Assembly: GCA_041397765.1 (NCBI GenBank)
Contig: JAWKWA010000024.1
Span: forward strand, 4,136 to 68,135
Direction of reading: 5' to 3'
From: JAWKWA01 sp041397765
Lineage (GTDB): Bacteria > Pseudomonadota > Alphaproteobacteria > Rhizobiales > Hyphomicrobiaceae
Length of the DNA stretch: 64,000 nt
In this document: positions 1 through 9,033 of the stretch, piece after piece
How positions within the stretch are numbered: the stretch's first letter is position 1
Layout of the letters: each line of letters opens with the position of its first letter
The notes under the pieces: generated by a model
The model's database searches: none
Told to the model about the DNA's origin: nothing
What the model saw: the letters and a program-made list of their open reading frames with translations, nothing else
Position numbers and translations under genes: made by a program

Positions 1-605
1 GAGCCGCGCCCCGATTTCAGCGTGGTCAGAACGCCGTGCATCTCGCCAGTGATGACCGGCCGCGCCACCACGACGAGCCTGATCTGCCCGTGGCGGTTGG
101 TCAGCAGATAGATGTGGCCGGACTGGTGGGGAACGGCGACATCGCCGAACTGGGCGAACTCGCGATCGGTCCGCTCGGTCTCGCGGAAGGAGAGACGGTC
201 GCCGGTCGCCGCCCAGGCGATGTCGGTGCGATAGGCATAGATGGCGCCGCTGTCGCCGAAGGATGGTCTGAGGGTCAGGTAGGTGCCCTCGAGCCAGGCA
301 ACGGCTGCGCGGTTGTAGCTGCCGAGCTCGTCGGGCGCATTGCCGTCCGAACGCGCGTCCCGGCCTTGGGCATCGCCGCGGCCGTTGCGGCGCGGCAGGT
401 TGACGCCGAGCGCCTCCTCCAGACGAACGATGGTTGCAAGCGTGAAGGGGCGGCGGCCGGACAAGGCCTTCTCGAGGGTCGACAGGCTGACACGGGCCTC
501 GGCGGCGAGCCGGTCGCGCGACATGCGGCGGCGTGCGATCTCCTCGCGGATGCGATCGGAGAGGCGCGCATTCTCCTCTGCCGTGAGCCTTGCGTCGCGT
601 GCCAT
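1..605 (-). CDS. XRE-family transcriptional regulator, 3' part outside window
   Basis: The reading frame starts at the ATG complementary to 603-605 and stays open to base 1, so at least 201 residues are present and the C-terminus is missing. Residues about 15-70 look like a Cro/C1 helix-turn-helix: an Arg-rich helix, then a RLAAEARVSLSTLEKALSG-type segment, then a short TLATIVRLEEALGV helix. The rest (about 95-200) reads as a small beta-rich sensor or effector domain of unknown ligand. It is transcribed away from the BchE-like gene across a 163-bp gap, so it may regulate itself and that neighbour; this is inference from position. The HTH call is good and the regulated process is unknown. Confidence 0.75.
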   Translation of the reverse strand, partial: MARDARLTAEENARLSDRIREEIARRRMSRDRLAAEARVSLSTLEKALSGRRPFTLATIVRLEEALGVNLPRRNGRGDAQGRDARSDGNAPDELGSYNRAAVAWLEGTYLTLRPSFGDSGAIYAYRTDIAWAATGDRLSFRETERTDREFAQFGDVAVPHQSGHIYLLTNRHGQIRLVVVARPVITGEMHGVLTTLKSGRG

Positions 606-768
606 GCCGGCATTCCCCCTCGCCCCGGACAAATCCTCACATAGCCGCCGGCCATGGCGCCGGCAAGGCGGATCGGTGCGCGGGCTGGCCGGAAGTTCTC
701 GAACTGCCCGCTGGTCCGTGGCGGCGGGAACCGGGAGGCTCTGCCGGCGGGCGAAACGAGGGTGGACC

Positions 769-2505
769 ATGCAGATGAATGAGGAATTCGAGCAGCCGCC
801 GTGTGGCGCGGGCGATATCGGCAGGCACGCGGCGGCCGCCGAGGCCGTCGTGGTGACCAGGGCGGCCTATGAGGGCTGGGCGCGGCGGCTGCTGGCGGCA
901 CGCTCGGGGGCGACCGCGCGCCGGCCGCGACCATCGGGTGGCCGGCCGCTGAAAGTGCTGATCGTCAATCCGCCGCATCCCTCGATCGGCTCTCGCATGC
1001 CCGGCGAGATGCTGCCGCCGCTCGGACTTCTCTCGGTCGGCGGGCCGCTCATCGACGATGGCCACGAGGTGGCGCTGATCGATGCGGATGTCTGCGACAT
1101 GGCGCTCGACGCCCTGGTGCTGGACGTGGCGAGGCGCGAGGTCGACGTGCTGCTGATCGGCCACAACGGCTCGACCTCGGCCCATCCGGTGGTGGCGCAA
1201 CTGATCCCCATGCTGCGGCGCGTGCAGCCCGAGGCCACGATCGTCTATGGCGGCGTGTTCCCGACCTATCATTGGCGCGAGGTGCTCGCCGAGCTGCCCG
1301 GGATCGACGTGATCGTGCGCGGAGAGGGCGAGGAGACGGCGCGGCGGCTGATGGCCGCGATTCGCGACGGCGAGGCGATCGAGACCATTCCCGGCCTCGC
1401 CTTCGTCGGCAATGGCGAGCCTCATGCGACACCGCCGGCGCCGATGATCACCGATCTCGACCGCTACCGGGTCGGCTGGGAGCTCGTCGATCTCAGCCGC
1501 TACAGCTATTACGGCGGGCGGCGCGGCGTGGTGATCCAGTTCTCGCGCGGCTGCCCGCATCTGTGCAGCTTCTGCGGCCAGCGCGGCTTCTGGACCCGCT
1601 GGCGGCACCGCGACCCGCATCTGCTGGCCAAGGAGATCGCCTGGCTCCATCGGGTGCACGGCGTCAGGATGATCAGCTTCGCCGACGAGAACCCGACGAC
1701 CTCGAAGAAGGCCTGGCGCAGTCTGCTCGAGGCGCTGATCGCGGAGCGTCTCGACCTCACCATGATCGCGACGATCCGCGCCGACGACATCGTGCGCGAC
1801 GCCGACATGCTGCATCTCTATCGCAAGGCCGGCTTCGAGCGGTTCCTGATCGGCACCGAGAATGCCGACGACGAGACCATCCAGCGCATCAGGAAAGGCA
1901 GCTCGCGGACGACGGACCGTCAGGCGATCGAGCTCTTGCGTGAGCATGGCATCCTCTCGCTCGCCTCGTGGATCACCGGTTTCGAGGAGGAGGCGGTCGG
2001 CGACTACTGGCGGGCGTTTCGCCGGCTGCATGCGCTCGATCCCGACCAGATCATCACGCTCTATGTGACGCCGCACCGCTGGTCGCCGCTCTATCGGGAG
2101 GTGAAGGAGCGCCGCGTCATCCAGACCGACCAGAGGCGATGGGACTACAAGCATCAGGTGCTGGAGAACCGGGCCCTCGCCCCCTGGCAGGGCTTCCTCC
2201 TCGTCAAGCTCATCGAGGTGGCGATGCAGGCGCGGCCGAAGGCGCTGTGGCGGACCTATCTGCAACGCGACCGGGCGGCACGGGCCGGCATGCGCTGGTA
2301 TGCGCGCATCGGGCGCCGGGTCTGGCTGCACGAGGTCTCATCGTTCCTCTTCAGGGACCGGCGGATCAAGGACGGGCCGACACTGGAGGCGTTTCTCGGG
2401 CGGCCGCAGGAGGCGGAGGAGGAGGCGCTCGCGGTCCGGCGCGGCCGGGCGGCGGGGAGCCGGACACCATCGCAAGCAGCAGCCGCGGCCGGCCTGCGAG
2501 CGTGA
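769..2505 (+). CDS. BchE-like cobalamin-binding radical SAM protein
   Basis: A 578-residue protein. The N-terminal half (about 55-190) is a Rossmann-like B12-binding domain (LKVLIVNPPHPS, then GGVFPTYHW, then IDVIVRGEGEE). The radical SAM core carries the cluster motif C262-x3-C266-x2-C269 within RGCPHLCSFCGQRGFWTRW, which I recognise as typical of BchE, the anaerobic Mg-protoporphyrin IX monomethyl ester oxidative cyclase. Further BchE-like signatures are STRADDIVRD-type and LYVTPHRW segments. The start was chosen for the GAGGGTGG ribosome site just upstream of 769; the frame is open further upstream without such a site. No other bacteriochlorophyll gene lies in the window, so it could act in photopigment synthesis elsewhere on the chromosome or be a BchE paralogue with another methyl, methylene or cyclase substrate. 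Confidence 0.75.
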   Translation: MQMNEEFEQPPCGAGDIGRHAAAAEAVVVTRAAYEGWARRLLAARSGATARRPRPSGGRPLKVLIVNPPHPSIGSRMPGEMLPPLGLLSVGGPLIDDGHEVALIDADVCDMALDALVLDVARREVDVLLIGHNGSTSAHPVVAQLIPMLRRVQPEATIVYGGVFPTYHWREVLAELPGIDVIVRGEGEETARRLMAAIRDGEAIETIPGLAFVGNGEPHATPPAPMITDLDRYRVGWELVDLSRYSYYGGRRGVVIQFSRGCPHLCSFCGQRGFWTRWRHRDPHLLAKEIAWLHRVHGVRMISFADENPTTSKKAWRSLLEALIAERLDLTMIATIRADDIVRDADMLHLYRKAGFERFLIGTENADDETIQRIRKGSSRTTDRQAIELLREHGILSLASWITGFEEEAVGDYWRAFRRLHALDPDQIITLYVTPHRWSPLYREVKERRVIQTDQRRWDYKHQVLENRALAPWQGFLLVKLIEVAMQARPKALWRTYLQRDRAARAGMRWYARIGRRVWLHEVSSFLFRDRRIKDGPTLEAFLGRPQEAEEEALAVRRGRAAGSRTPSQAAAAAGLRA

Positions 2506-2513
2506 GCCGGTCT

Positions 2514-3233
2514 TCAGCCCGACGCGGCGATGCCGGCGATGGCGGCTCTCAGCTCGTCGATGCCGGTGCCCTTCTCGGATGAGGTGACGAGGACGATCGG
2601 GAAGGCCGCCGGCCGCCTCGCGATCCGGGCGGCCGTGTCGGCGAGCGTGGCGGCGAGCGCCTTGCTGCCGGGCTTGTCGCATTTCGTCAGCACGACCTGA
2701 TAGGGCACGGCCGCCTCGTCGAGCAGCGCCATCATCTCCTCGTCGTTCGCCTTCACGCCATGGCGCGAATCGACCAGCAGAAAGACGCGCCTCAGCGTCA
2801 CGCGACCGCGCAGATAGGCGCGGATCAGCCGCGTCCAGGCGTCGACCAGAGGCTTGGGGGCGCTCGCAAAACCGTAGCCCGGCATATCGACGATCGATAG
2901 CGCGACGCCCTCGGCGACGAAGAAGTTGAGCTCCTGGGTGCGGCCGGGCGTGTTGGAGGTGCGGGCGAGGCCGCGCCGGGCCGTCACGGCATTGATGAGG
3001 CTCGACTTGCCGACATTGGAGCGGCCGGCGAAGGCGATCTCCGGGCCGAGCGGTTCGGGCAGGTGCTCGAGCGCGGGCGCGCCCATGCGGAACTGCCAGG
3101 GACGGCGGAACAGCGCCGCGCCGGCCGCCAGTTCGTCCGCGTCCGGCACGTAGCGGAGCACGGGAGCGCCGCCGTCGACCGCCTGTTGCATGTCCGCCTC
3201 CCGGCCGGCGGCACCGCCGTCCGCATCACTCAT
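2514..3233 (-). CDS. engB: Ribosome biogenesis GTPase EngB/YihA
   Basis: A 239-residue TRAFAC GTPase of the YihA/YsxC/EngB family, needed for large ribosomal subunit assembly. All G motifs are visible: P-loop G70-R-S-N-V-G-K-S-S78, G2 NTPGRTQ, G3 D116-M-P-G-Y-G121 and G4 T183-K-C-D. The N-terminal extension of about 45 residues before the GTPase fold (DADELAAGAALFRRPWQF) is typical of alphaproteobacterial members. It sits 37 bp downstream of yidC on the same strand, the usual rpmH-rnpA-yidC-engB order, and probably shares the promoter in front of rpmH. Identification is secure. Confidence 0.95.
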   Translation of the reverse strand: MSDADGGAAGREADMQQAVDGGAPVLRYVPDADELAAGAALFRRPWQFRMGAPALEHLPEPLGPEIAFAGRSNVGKSSLINAVTARRGLARTSNTPGRTQELNFFVAEGVALSIVDMPGYGFASAPKPLVDAWTRLIRAYLRGRVTLRRVFLLVDSRHGVKANDEEMMALLDEAAVPYQVVLTKCDKPGSKALAATLADTAARIARRPAAFPIVLVTSSEKGTGIDELRAAIAGIAASG

Positions 3234-3270
3234 CGAGGGCCGATCGGCCGCGAGGCCTGCCCCATCCCGA

Positions 3271-5127
3271 TCAGGTCTTCGACGGGCCCTTCTCGCCCCG
3301 CTTCACGAGGTCGGCGATCCAACCGAAATCCTCCCGCACATTGTCCATCAGCTTCACCTCGACGCCGTGGCGCTTCATGATGAAGGACTGCTGGAGGATC
3401 GAGAGCAGGTTGTTCCAGGCCCAGTAGATGACGAGACCGGCCGGGAACGAGCCGAGCATGAAGGTGAAGATCAGCGGCATCCAGGAGAAGATCCGCTTCT
3501 GCACCGGATCGGGCGGCGGCGGATTGAGCTTCATCTGCAGCCACATGGTCAGGCCCATGATGATCGGCCAGATGCCGAGGTGCAGGATGTGCGGCAGCTC
3601 GATCGGGATGAGCCCGAAGAGATTGAAGATCGATGTCGGATCGGGCGCGGAGAGATCGTGGATCCAACCGAAGAACGGCGCGTGCCGCATCTCGATGGTG
3701 ACGAACAGCACCTTGTAGAGCGCAAAGAAGACCGGGATCTGCACGAGGATCGGCAGGCACCCGGCCATCGGGTTGACCTTCTCCTTCTTGTACAGTTCCA
3801 TGAGCGCCTGCTGCTGGCGCATCTTGTCGTCCTTGAAGCGCTCCTGAAGCTTCTGCATTTCCGGCTGCAGCTTCTTCATCTTGCTCATCGCCGCATAGGA
3901 CTTGTTGGCGAGAGGGAAGAACAGCGCCTTGACCAACACCGTCACCAGCAGGATGGCGAGACCGAAATTGCCGATAAACCGATAGAGATAGTCGATTACA
4001 TAGAACATCGGCTTGGTGATGAACCAGAACCAGCCCCAGTCGATCAGATACTCGAACCTGGTGACGCCGAACTTCTCCTTGTAGGCGTCGATGACCTGCA
4101 CCTGCTTGGCGCCGGCAAAGAGCCGCGAGGCGATGGTCACCTTGGCTCCCGGGGCGATGGTCTGGGGCGTGGCCGCCGCATAGTCGGCCTGATAGGAGCC
4201 GTTCCCGCCGGCGAACCATTTGAAGCGGCTGTTGTAGGGCTGGTCGGCAGGCGGGATCATCACCGCCGCCCAGTATTTGTCGGTGATGCCGAGCCAGCCG
4301 CCGGTGGTGTCCTTGAACTCCTCGACTTCGCCGCCCTTGGCATTTTTGTAGGTCAGCTCCTTCAGCTTGTCCGACTGGATGCCGATGAAGCCTTCGTGGA
4401 TCACCCACTGGTTCAGCGAGTGGGGCTCGCCATGGCGCGAGACAAGGCCATAGGACGTCAGGGCAATGGGCGCCGTGCCCTTGTTCTCGACCTCGTCGGA
4501 GATGGTGAGAAGGTATTTGTCGTCGACGGAGATGGTGCGACGAAAGACGAGCCCTTCGCCATTGTCGAAAGCGAGCACGAGAGGGGCGGCAGGCGTCAAC
4601 GGCCCCTTGGAAACCGCCGTCCAAACCGAGTTCGCATCCGGCAGCTTCACGCCGGTGCCGAGGAATCCGTAGTCGGCATAATAGGCGTCGGGGCCGCCGG
4701 CCGGCGAAAACAGCACCACGTTCGGACTGCGACGGTCGGTCGTCTCGTGATACTGGACGAGAACGATGTCGTCGATCCGCGCGCCCTTCAGCGACACCGA
4801 GCCCTTGAGCGATGGCGTCTCGATCGCGACGCGCGGCGACTGGGCGAGGGCCGCCTCGCGCGTCGCGGTGGCGCCGACCGAAGCGCCCGGTACGGCTGCG
4901 GTGCCACCGCTCGAGGCGCCGGTGCCGGTCTCGGGCAGGGTCCCAGCGCCGGTCTCGGTCGTCGCGGCGGTACCACCGCCGGCTGCCTGGCTATCCTTGC
5001 GGAGCTGCTCCTGGCGGAGACGCTCCTTCTCCATCATCGGTCCGGCATAGAAATACTGCCAGCCGACGAGGATCAGCATCGACAGAGCGATGGCCAGGAA
5101 GAAATTGCGATTGTTGTTCTCGTCCAT
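3271..5127 (-). CDS. yidC: Membrane protein insertase YidC
   Basis: A 618-residue YidC/Oxa1 insertase that helps integrate and fold inner-membrane proteins, alone or with SecYEG. The N-terminus MDENNNRNFFLAIALSMLIL gives the first membrane segment and is followed by a low-complexity Gly/Ala/Thr linker (about 45-85). The large periplasmic beta domain (about 90-350) precedes the conserved membrane core, where NFGLAILLVTVLVKALFFPL, a MAGCLPILVQIPVFFALYKV segment and a final YWAWNNLLSILQQ helix are recognisable. Length is usual for a Gram-negative YidC. It lies between rnpA (21-bp gap) and engB. Confidence 0.97.
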   Translation of the reverse strand: MDENNNRNFFLAIALSMLILVGWQYFYAGPMMEKERLRQEQLRKDSQAAGGGTAATTETGAGTLPETGTGASSGGTAAVPGASVGATATREAALAQSPRVAIETPSLKGSVSLKGARIDDIVLVQYHETTDRRSPNVVLFSPAGGPDAYYADYGFLGTGVKLPDANSVWTAVSKGPLTPAAPLVLAFDNGEGLVFRRTISVDDKYLLTISDEVENKGTAPIALTSYGLVSRHGEPHSLNQWVIHEGFIGIQSDKLKELTYKNAKGGEVEEFKDTTGGWLGITDKYWAAVMIPPADQPYNSRFKWFAGGNGSYQADYAAATPQTIAPGAKVTIASRLFAGAKQVQVIDAYKEKFGVTRFEYLIDWGWFWFITKPMFYVIDYLYRFIGNFGLAILLVTVLVKALFFPLANKSYAAMSKMKKLQPEMQKLQERFKDDKMRQQQALMELYKKEKVNPMAGCLPILVQIPVFFALYKVLFVTIEMRHAPFFGWIHDLSAPDPTSIFNLFGLIPIELPHILHLGIWPIIMGLTMWLQMKLNPPPPDPVQKRIFSWMPLIFTFMLGSFPAGLVIYWAWNNLLSILQQSFIMKRHGVEVKLMDNVREDFGWIADLVKRGEKGPSKT

Positions 5128-5148
5128 GATAGCGGTCCGCGAGTGCGG

Positions 5149-5646
5149 TCAATCCTTCCCTGATCCGGGTCCTGATCCCGGCTGGCCGCGCGCATCCGGC
5201 GTACGGGACCGGCGGCGCGCCTTGTCCTTCCCCGCTCCCCGGCGGGCCTGACCCGCCGGCGAGATAGCATGAATCCGGTCCAAGGCGAGCGAAAGATCGC
5301 CGGCGAGACCGGCGAACCGTTGCCTCAGCGCCGCCTCGCGCGCGACGATCACATAGTCGAAACCGTCCCGGGCATGAGCGGATGCAACGCTCGCAACGGC
5401 CTCCCGCAATCTCCGGCGGATGCGATTGCGCACCACGGCGCCACCGAGCTTGCGGGTGACGGTGAAGCCGAAACGGGGCGTGACGCCGCCGGGGGCGCTC
5501 GAGGCCGGCGCCTCGACCGCCTCGCCTGTCTCCTCGACCGGCGGACGCGGCTTCGCCTCGATGATGAAGGCGGGCATCACCCAGCGCCTGCCGCCCCTGA
5601 CCCGCAGGAACTCGCTCCGGCGCCTCAGCGTCTGCAGCCTCGCCAT
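5149..5646 (-). CDS. rnpA: Ribonuclease P protein component
   Basis: A 165-residue RnpA, the protein subunit that binds the 5' leader of pre-tRNA for RNase P RNA. The N-terminus MARLQTLRRRSEFLRVRGG and the RNA-binding RNR-type motif (TRKLGGAVVRNRIRRRLRE) are diagnostic. The frame is open further upstream to 5826, but family alignment and the MARLQTLRRR start argue for 5646. It has a longer acidic insert (about 30-50) and a basic C-terminal tail of about 30 residues (RRGAGKDKARRRSRT) than short homologues, a common alphaproteobacterial feature. It lies between rpmH and yidC as expected. Confidence 0.93.
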   Translation of the reverse strand: MARLQTLRRRSEFLRVRGGRRWVMPAFIIEAKPRPPVEETGEAVEAPASSAPGGVTPRFGFTVTRKLGGAVVRNRIRRRLREAVASVASAHARDGFDYVIVAREAALRQRFAGLAGDLSLALDRIHAISPAGQARRGAGKDKARRRSRTPDARGQPGSGPGSGKD

Positions 5647-5936
5647 CTCGCCGATGCCCGATCCGCGGCCGTACGGACATGACCGCCGGCGCCTCGCGTC
5701 GAAGGAAGGTGCGCGGGGCCCAGGAGCCCGGTCCACACCGGCCCTTGGGCAACCTTGGCCGTCCTTGGGGCGACCTTGCACAGGCCCAACAGGCTTACGC
5801 AGGCGGCGCATCGAAGATGCCCGCAACCATGCCCTGGCCGAGCGACGATCGGGTCCGCATGGACCGGCGGCACCTGGAGGCGCGCCGCCGATGGCGACCC
5901 GCCGCGGGGCGGCTGCGACCGAAGAGGCCGGCTGCC

Positions 5937-6071
5937 CTATGCCGACAGGCGCTTGCGGCCCTTGGCGCGACGGCGCTGCAGAACAAGACGGCCGCCGACC
6001 GTGCCGCTGCGGGCGCGGAAGCCATGACGGCGCTTACGGACGAGCTTGCTCGGCTGATAGGTTCTCTTCAC
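5937..6071 (-). CDS. rpmH: Large ribosomal subunit protein bL34
   Basis: A 44-residue protein starting with GTG (complement of 6069-6071) and ending at the TAG complementary to 5937-5939. Translation gives the invariant KRTYQPSKLVRKRRHGFRAR core followed by the basic RRAKGRKRLSA tail, which is bL34. It is the first gene of the rnpA-yidC-engB block, though a 290-bp gap separates it from rnpA. The leader is about 115 nt from the predicted transcription start. Identification is certain despite its small size. Confidence 0.97.
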   Translation of the reverse strand: MKRTYQPSKLVRKRRHGFRARSGTVGGRLVLQRRRAKGRKRLSA

Positions 6072-6192
6072 GGTCGGTCTCCGCTGCCAGCGGCCAACGC
6101 ACACAACTCCTCGTCACCCGGACCGGACCGGTTGGGCGAAGGAGGAGCGGGACCTGCTCTGGTCGAGGCTGGCCTGTCAATCTGATCGACGG

Positions 6193-6221
6193 TTTATAGG
6201 GGGCACGCATCTCGAAGTCAA
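6193..6221 (-). promoter_or_regulatory. Sigma70-type promoter for rpmH operon
   Basis: On the minus strand TTGACT (complement of 6216-6221) is followed after exactly 17 bp by TATAAA (complement of 6193-6198), an almost consensus housekeeping promoter and unusually AT-rich for this genome. It would start transcription near 6186 and leave a leader of about 115 nt before rpmH. A second TTGACA lies at 6175-6180 without a good -10. Seen directly; activity is inferred. Confidence 0.7.
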
Positions 6222-6344
6222 TTTCGATGGCTGCTGCGGCGGCGGTCGCCAGGTGGGCGGCGGCATGGGCGATTGAGGCATGGCGGCGGCTGTGCCTAAA
6301 TGCGCCCGCCAAGTGGAACCCGGCCGGGGGCAGGAGGGCGTCTC

Positions 6345-8732
6345 ATGAGCATGCTGAAGCGGATCGCCGCGGCGATGACCGAGGTCGTGACCCCAGTCTA
6401 TGTGCTGCGGGCACCGCTCATCGCAACCGGCATCGCCTCGGCGTTGCTGGCTGGGCCCGACCAGACCCTCGAGATCTATCGCAGCTACGCCCTCGACCGG
6501 CTGGCATTGTGGCCGCAGATCGTGATGGCGGCAGCCTCGCTGACGCTCGCCGGCGTGCTCATCTGGTTCGTGTCGCGCAACCTCACGCTGATGTGGCAGC
6601 AGGTCGGTCTCACCGAACGCTCGCTGTCGGGCGTGCTGCTGCGCTGGATGCCGAGGCTGCTCGGCGCCGCTCCGCTCTTTGCCGCGGCCTATGGCCTGTC
6701 GCGCGCGGCGAGGGGCCTGCGCCCGATCGAGATCCCGCCCTGGGTCGAGGCGCAGATGCCGACGACGGTCGAGACCATCCGCGCGGCGGCGGCCGAGTAT
6801 CAGAACGCCTCGGAGCTGTTGTGGCAGGGCGTGGCGATCTTTGCCGGCATCGGCATTCTGATCGTCCTCCTCACCTTCCTGCGCTCCTGGCGCAAACACT
6901 GGAAGTTCGAGCAGCCGAACCCCTATCTCTTCAGCATCTATGTTCGCGGCCTGTTCTATTTGCTGACGATCGGCCTGGTGGTGTTGTTCTCGTCCTATTT
7001 CCTCGGTGCGCCGGGCACCTATCGCACGCTCGCCACCGAACTCGGCACCTTCACCATCGTCAATCTTTTCCTGATCTGCGTCGTGTTCTTCCTTTCCGCG
7101 CTGACCAACATCTACGACAGCACGCGCTTCCCGGCGATCTCGTTGCTCGTCCTGCTCGGCCTTGGCGCGTCCGCCTTCGACCTGAACGACAATCACCGCA
7201 TCCGCACGCTGAAAGAGGCGTTCATCCCGCTGCCGAGCGCGACCAAGGCCTTCCGCGACTGGTACGAGAGCCGGCCCGACCGGGCCTATTTCGCCAGCCG
7301 CGGTGAGCCCTATCCGGTCTATATCGTGGCGGCCGAGGGTGGTGGTCTCTATGCCGCCCAGCATGCCGCGCTGACGCTCGCGCGCCTGCAGGACCGCTGC
7401 CCGGGCTTTGCTCAGCACGTCTTTGCGATCTCGGGCGTCTCGGGCGGCTCGCTCGGAGCCGCCATCTTCTCCTCGCTCGCCCGCGCCCGGGCCGAACCGG
7501 TCGCCGAGCCGGCCTGCGCCTTCGGCGAGCAGCCGCCCGGCTGGTACGAACTCAGGACCAACCAGTTCCTCGGCCGCGACTTTCTCTCGCCGCTCGCTGC
7601 CGCGACGCTCTTTCCCGACTTCATGCAGCGCTTCGTGCCCTGGCCGTTCCAGGCCTTCTCGCGCGCCAACGCGCTCGAGAACGCCTTCGAGGAGGCCTGG
7701 GACACCACGGTCATGGAGAGCGGGGGCAATCCCTTCGCGGAGAGCTATTACCAGCACTGGCAGTCCAAGGGCATCGCGCCGGCCCTCGTGCTCAATGCCA
7801 CCCATGTCGAGACCGGATCGCGCGTATTGATCGCTCCCTTCCGCTTCTACAAGGAGAGCACGGTCCGCCTGCCGGTGCTGAACTCGATCATCCGCGCCGA
7901 TCTCAGGCTGTCGACGGCGGTCGGCATCAGCGCGCGCTATCCCTGGCTTCTGCCGGCGGCCACCTGGCGGCGTGGCCGGGAGGAATACCGCTTCGTCGAC
8001 GGCGGCTATTTCGAGAGCTCGGGCATCGACACCTCGCTCGACCTCGTCAACATCCTCGAGGACGAGCTGAAATCGCTCTCCGAGGCCGGCCTGCCGGGCT
8101 ACAACGTCAAGATCAACCTCGTGATCCTGTCGCCCGACGACATTCTGGAGGATCCCAGCATGACGCCCTATGCGGACGTGCTGAGGGCCGAGCGGACGAG
8201 CCCGTCCGGCTTCGACGAGGCGATGTCGCCGCTCACCACACTCCTCAACGCGCAGTGGCAGAGGGGCGTCGTCTCGGTAGCGCGGGCCTACGACAAGTTC
8301 TGCGCCGATTGCATCAGGGACCGCGACGACCGGCGCACCTATGGCGGCATCGACGGCGACGCGCGGGTGTTCCGGCTGAACTTCACCGATTTCCACCTCA
8401 CTCTCGGCTGGCACCTGTCGGCCATCACCCAGGCGCTGATCTCGGCCCATAGCGGCTATCCCGACCGCTGCCTCGCCGCCAAGCCCGAGCTGCGCAAACG
8501 CTGGCCGTGGACCGCCCGGGTCCTCAACGAGAACAACTGCTCGTCCTGCCAGATGATGTATACGCTGAGCGCCCGGGCGAAGGAGCTGCAGTCGATCGCG
8601 CCCTCGACGCGCAGCCTCGGTGCGTCCGCCGACAGCAGCCTGCCGAGCTGGGTCATGCTGTGCCGGGCCGAGGCGGCGACCCCGGCCGTGCCCATGTACC
8701 GCCTGCCGGGTGATCCGCAGAACCGCAGATAG
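6345..8732 (+). CDS. Patatin-like phospholipase with membrane-anchored N-terminus
   Basis: A 795-residue protein. The first 300 residues hold several hydrophobic segments (near 12-30, 45-70, 160-180, 205-225, 240-260 and 270-285), so the enzyme is probably anchored in the inner membrane. The C-terminal part has all the hallmarks of a patatin-type Ser/Asp acyl hydrolase: oxyanion loop E331-G-G-G, nucleophile elbow G364-V-S366-G-G and dyad motif D552-G-G. The start was chosen at 6345 because of the CAGGAGGG ribosome site. It is divergent from rpmH. The substrate (phospholipid, lysolipid or other acyl ester) cannot be told; bacterial patatins can be secreted effectors, but the membrane segments favour envelope lipid turnover. 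Confidence 0.85.
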   Translation: MSMLKRIAAAMTEVVTPVYVLRAPLIATGIASALLAGPDQTLEIYRSYALDRLALWPQIVMAAASLTLAGVLIWFVSRNLTLMWQQVGLTERSLSGVLLRWMPRLLGAAPLFAAAYGLSRAARGLRPIEIPPWVEAQMPTTVETIRAAAAEYQNASELLWQGVAIFAGIGILIVLLTFLRSWRKHWKFEQPNPYLFSIYVRGLFYLLTIGLVVLFSSYFLGAPGTYRTLATELGTFTIVNLFLICVVFFLSALTNIYDSTRFPAISLLVLLGLGASAFDLNDNHRIRTLKEAFIPLPSATKAFRDWYESRPDRAYFASRGEPYPVYIVAAEGGGLYAAQHAALTLARLQDRCPGFAQHVFAISGVSGGSLGAAIFSSLARARAEPVAEPACAFGEQPPGWYELRTNQFLGRDFLSPLAAATLFPDFMQRFVPWPFQAFSRANALENAFEEAWDTTVMESGGNPFAESYYQHWQSKGIAPALVLNATHVETGSRVLIAPFRFYKESTVRLPVLNSIIRADLRLSTAVGISARYPWLLPAATWRRGREEYRFVDGGYFESSGIDTSLDLVNILEDELKSLSEAGLPGYNVKINLVILSPDDILEDPSMTPYADVLRAERTSPSGFDEAMSPLTTLLNAQWQRGVVSVARAYDKFCADCIRDRDDRRTYGGIDGDARVFRLNFTDFHLTLGWHLSAITQALISAHSGYPDRCLAAKPELRKRWPWTARVLNENNCSSCQMMYTLSARAKELQSIAPSTRSLGASADSSLPSWVMLCRAEAATPAVPMYRLPGDPQNRR

Positions 8733-8754
8733 AGGGCGAAGGGCGAGAGGCGAC

Positions 8755-8783
8755 TTGATTTTGCCGCCGCCCGCGCCCATTGT
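8755..8783 (+). promoter_or_regulatory. Possible promoter of infA
   Basis: TTGATT (8755-8760) with a 17-bp spacer and CATTGT (8778-8783) lies 28 bp upstream of infA in the 78-bp gap after the patatin gene. The -35 is good and the -10 matches consensus at only three positions. A dedicated promoter is expected for infA. Confidence 0.35.
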
Positions 8784-8810
8784 CCGCCGCGACTTCAACA
8801 GAGAGACCAC

Positions 8811-9029
8811 ATGGCCAAGGAAGAGCTGCTCGAATTCCCGGGCGTCGTCACCGAGCTATTGCCGAACGCGACCTTCCGCGTGAAGCTCGAGAACGGGCAC
8901 GAGGTGATCGCGCACACCGCCGGAAAGATGCGCAAGAACCGGATCCGCGTGCTCGCGGGAGACAAGGTGCAGGTCGAGATGACGCCCTACGATCTCACCA
9001 AGGGCCGCATCACCTACCGCTTCAAGTGA
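8811..9029 (+). CDS. infA: Translation initiation factor IF-1
   Basis: A 72-residue S1-like OB-fold protein that binds the ribosomal A site during initiation. The sequence from MAKEELLEFPGVVTELLPNA through ENGHEVIAHTAGKMRKNRIRV to YDLTKGRITYRFK is an almost textbook IF-1 of full length. It is followed 4 bp later by the maf gene, a pairing common in alphaproteobacteria. Confidence 0.98.
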   Translation: MAKEELLEFPGVVTELLPNATFRVKLENGHEVIAHTAGKMRKNRIRVLAGDKVQVEMTPYDLTKGRITYRFK

Positions 9030-9033
9030 TCCC

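Noticed and set aside
637..2331. Long minus-strand frame opposite the BchE-like gene
   Set aside because: It mirrors a protein with clear catalytic motifs; long antisense frames are expected at this GC content.
3190..5163. Plus-strand frame of 657 codons opposite yidC
   Set aside because: yidC on the other strand has full family similarity; the antisense product is His/Glu/Arg-rich without any family.
5647..5936. N-terminal extension of rnpA or a small gene between rpmH and rnpA
   Set aside because: The open frame has no RnpA similarity and no good ribosome site.
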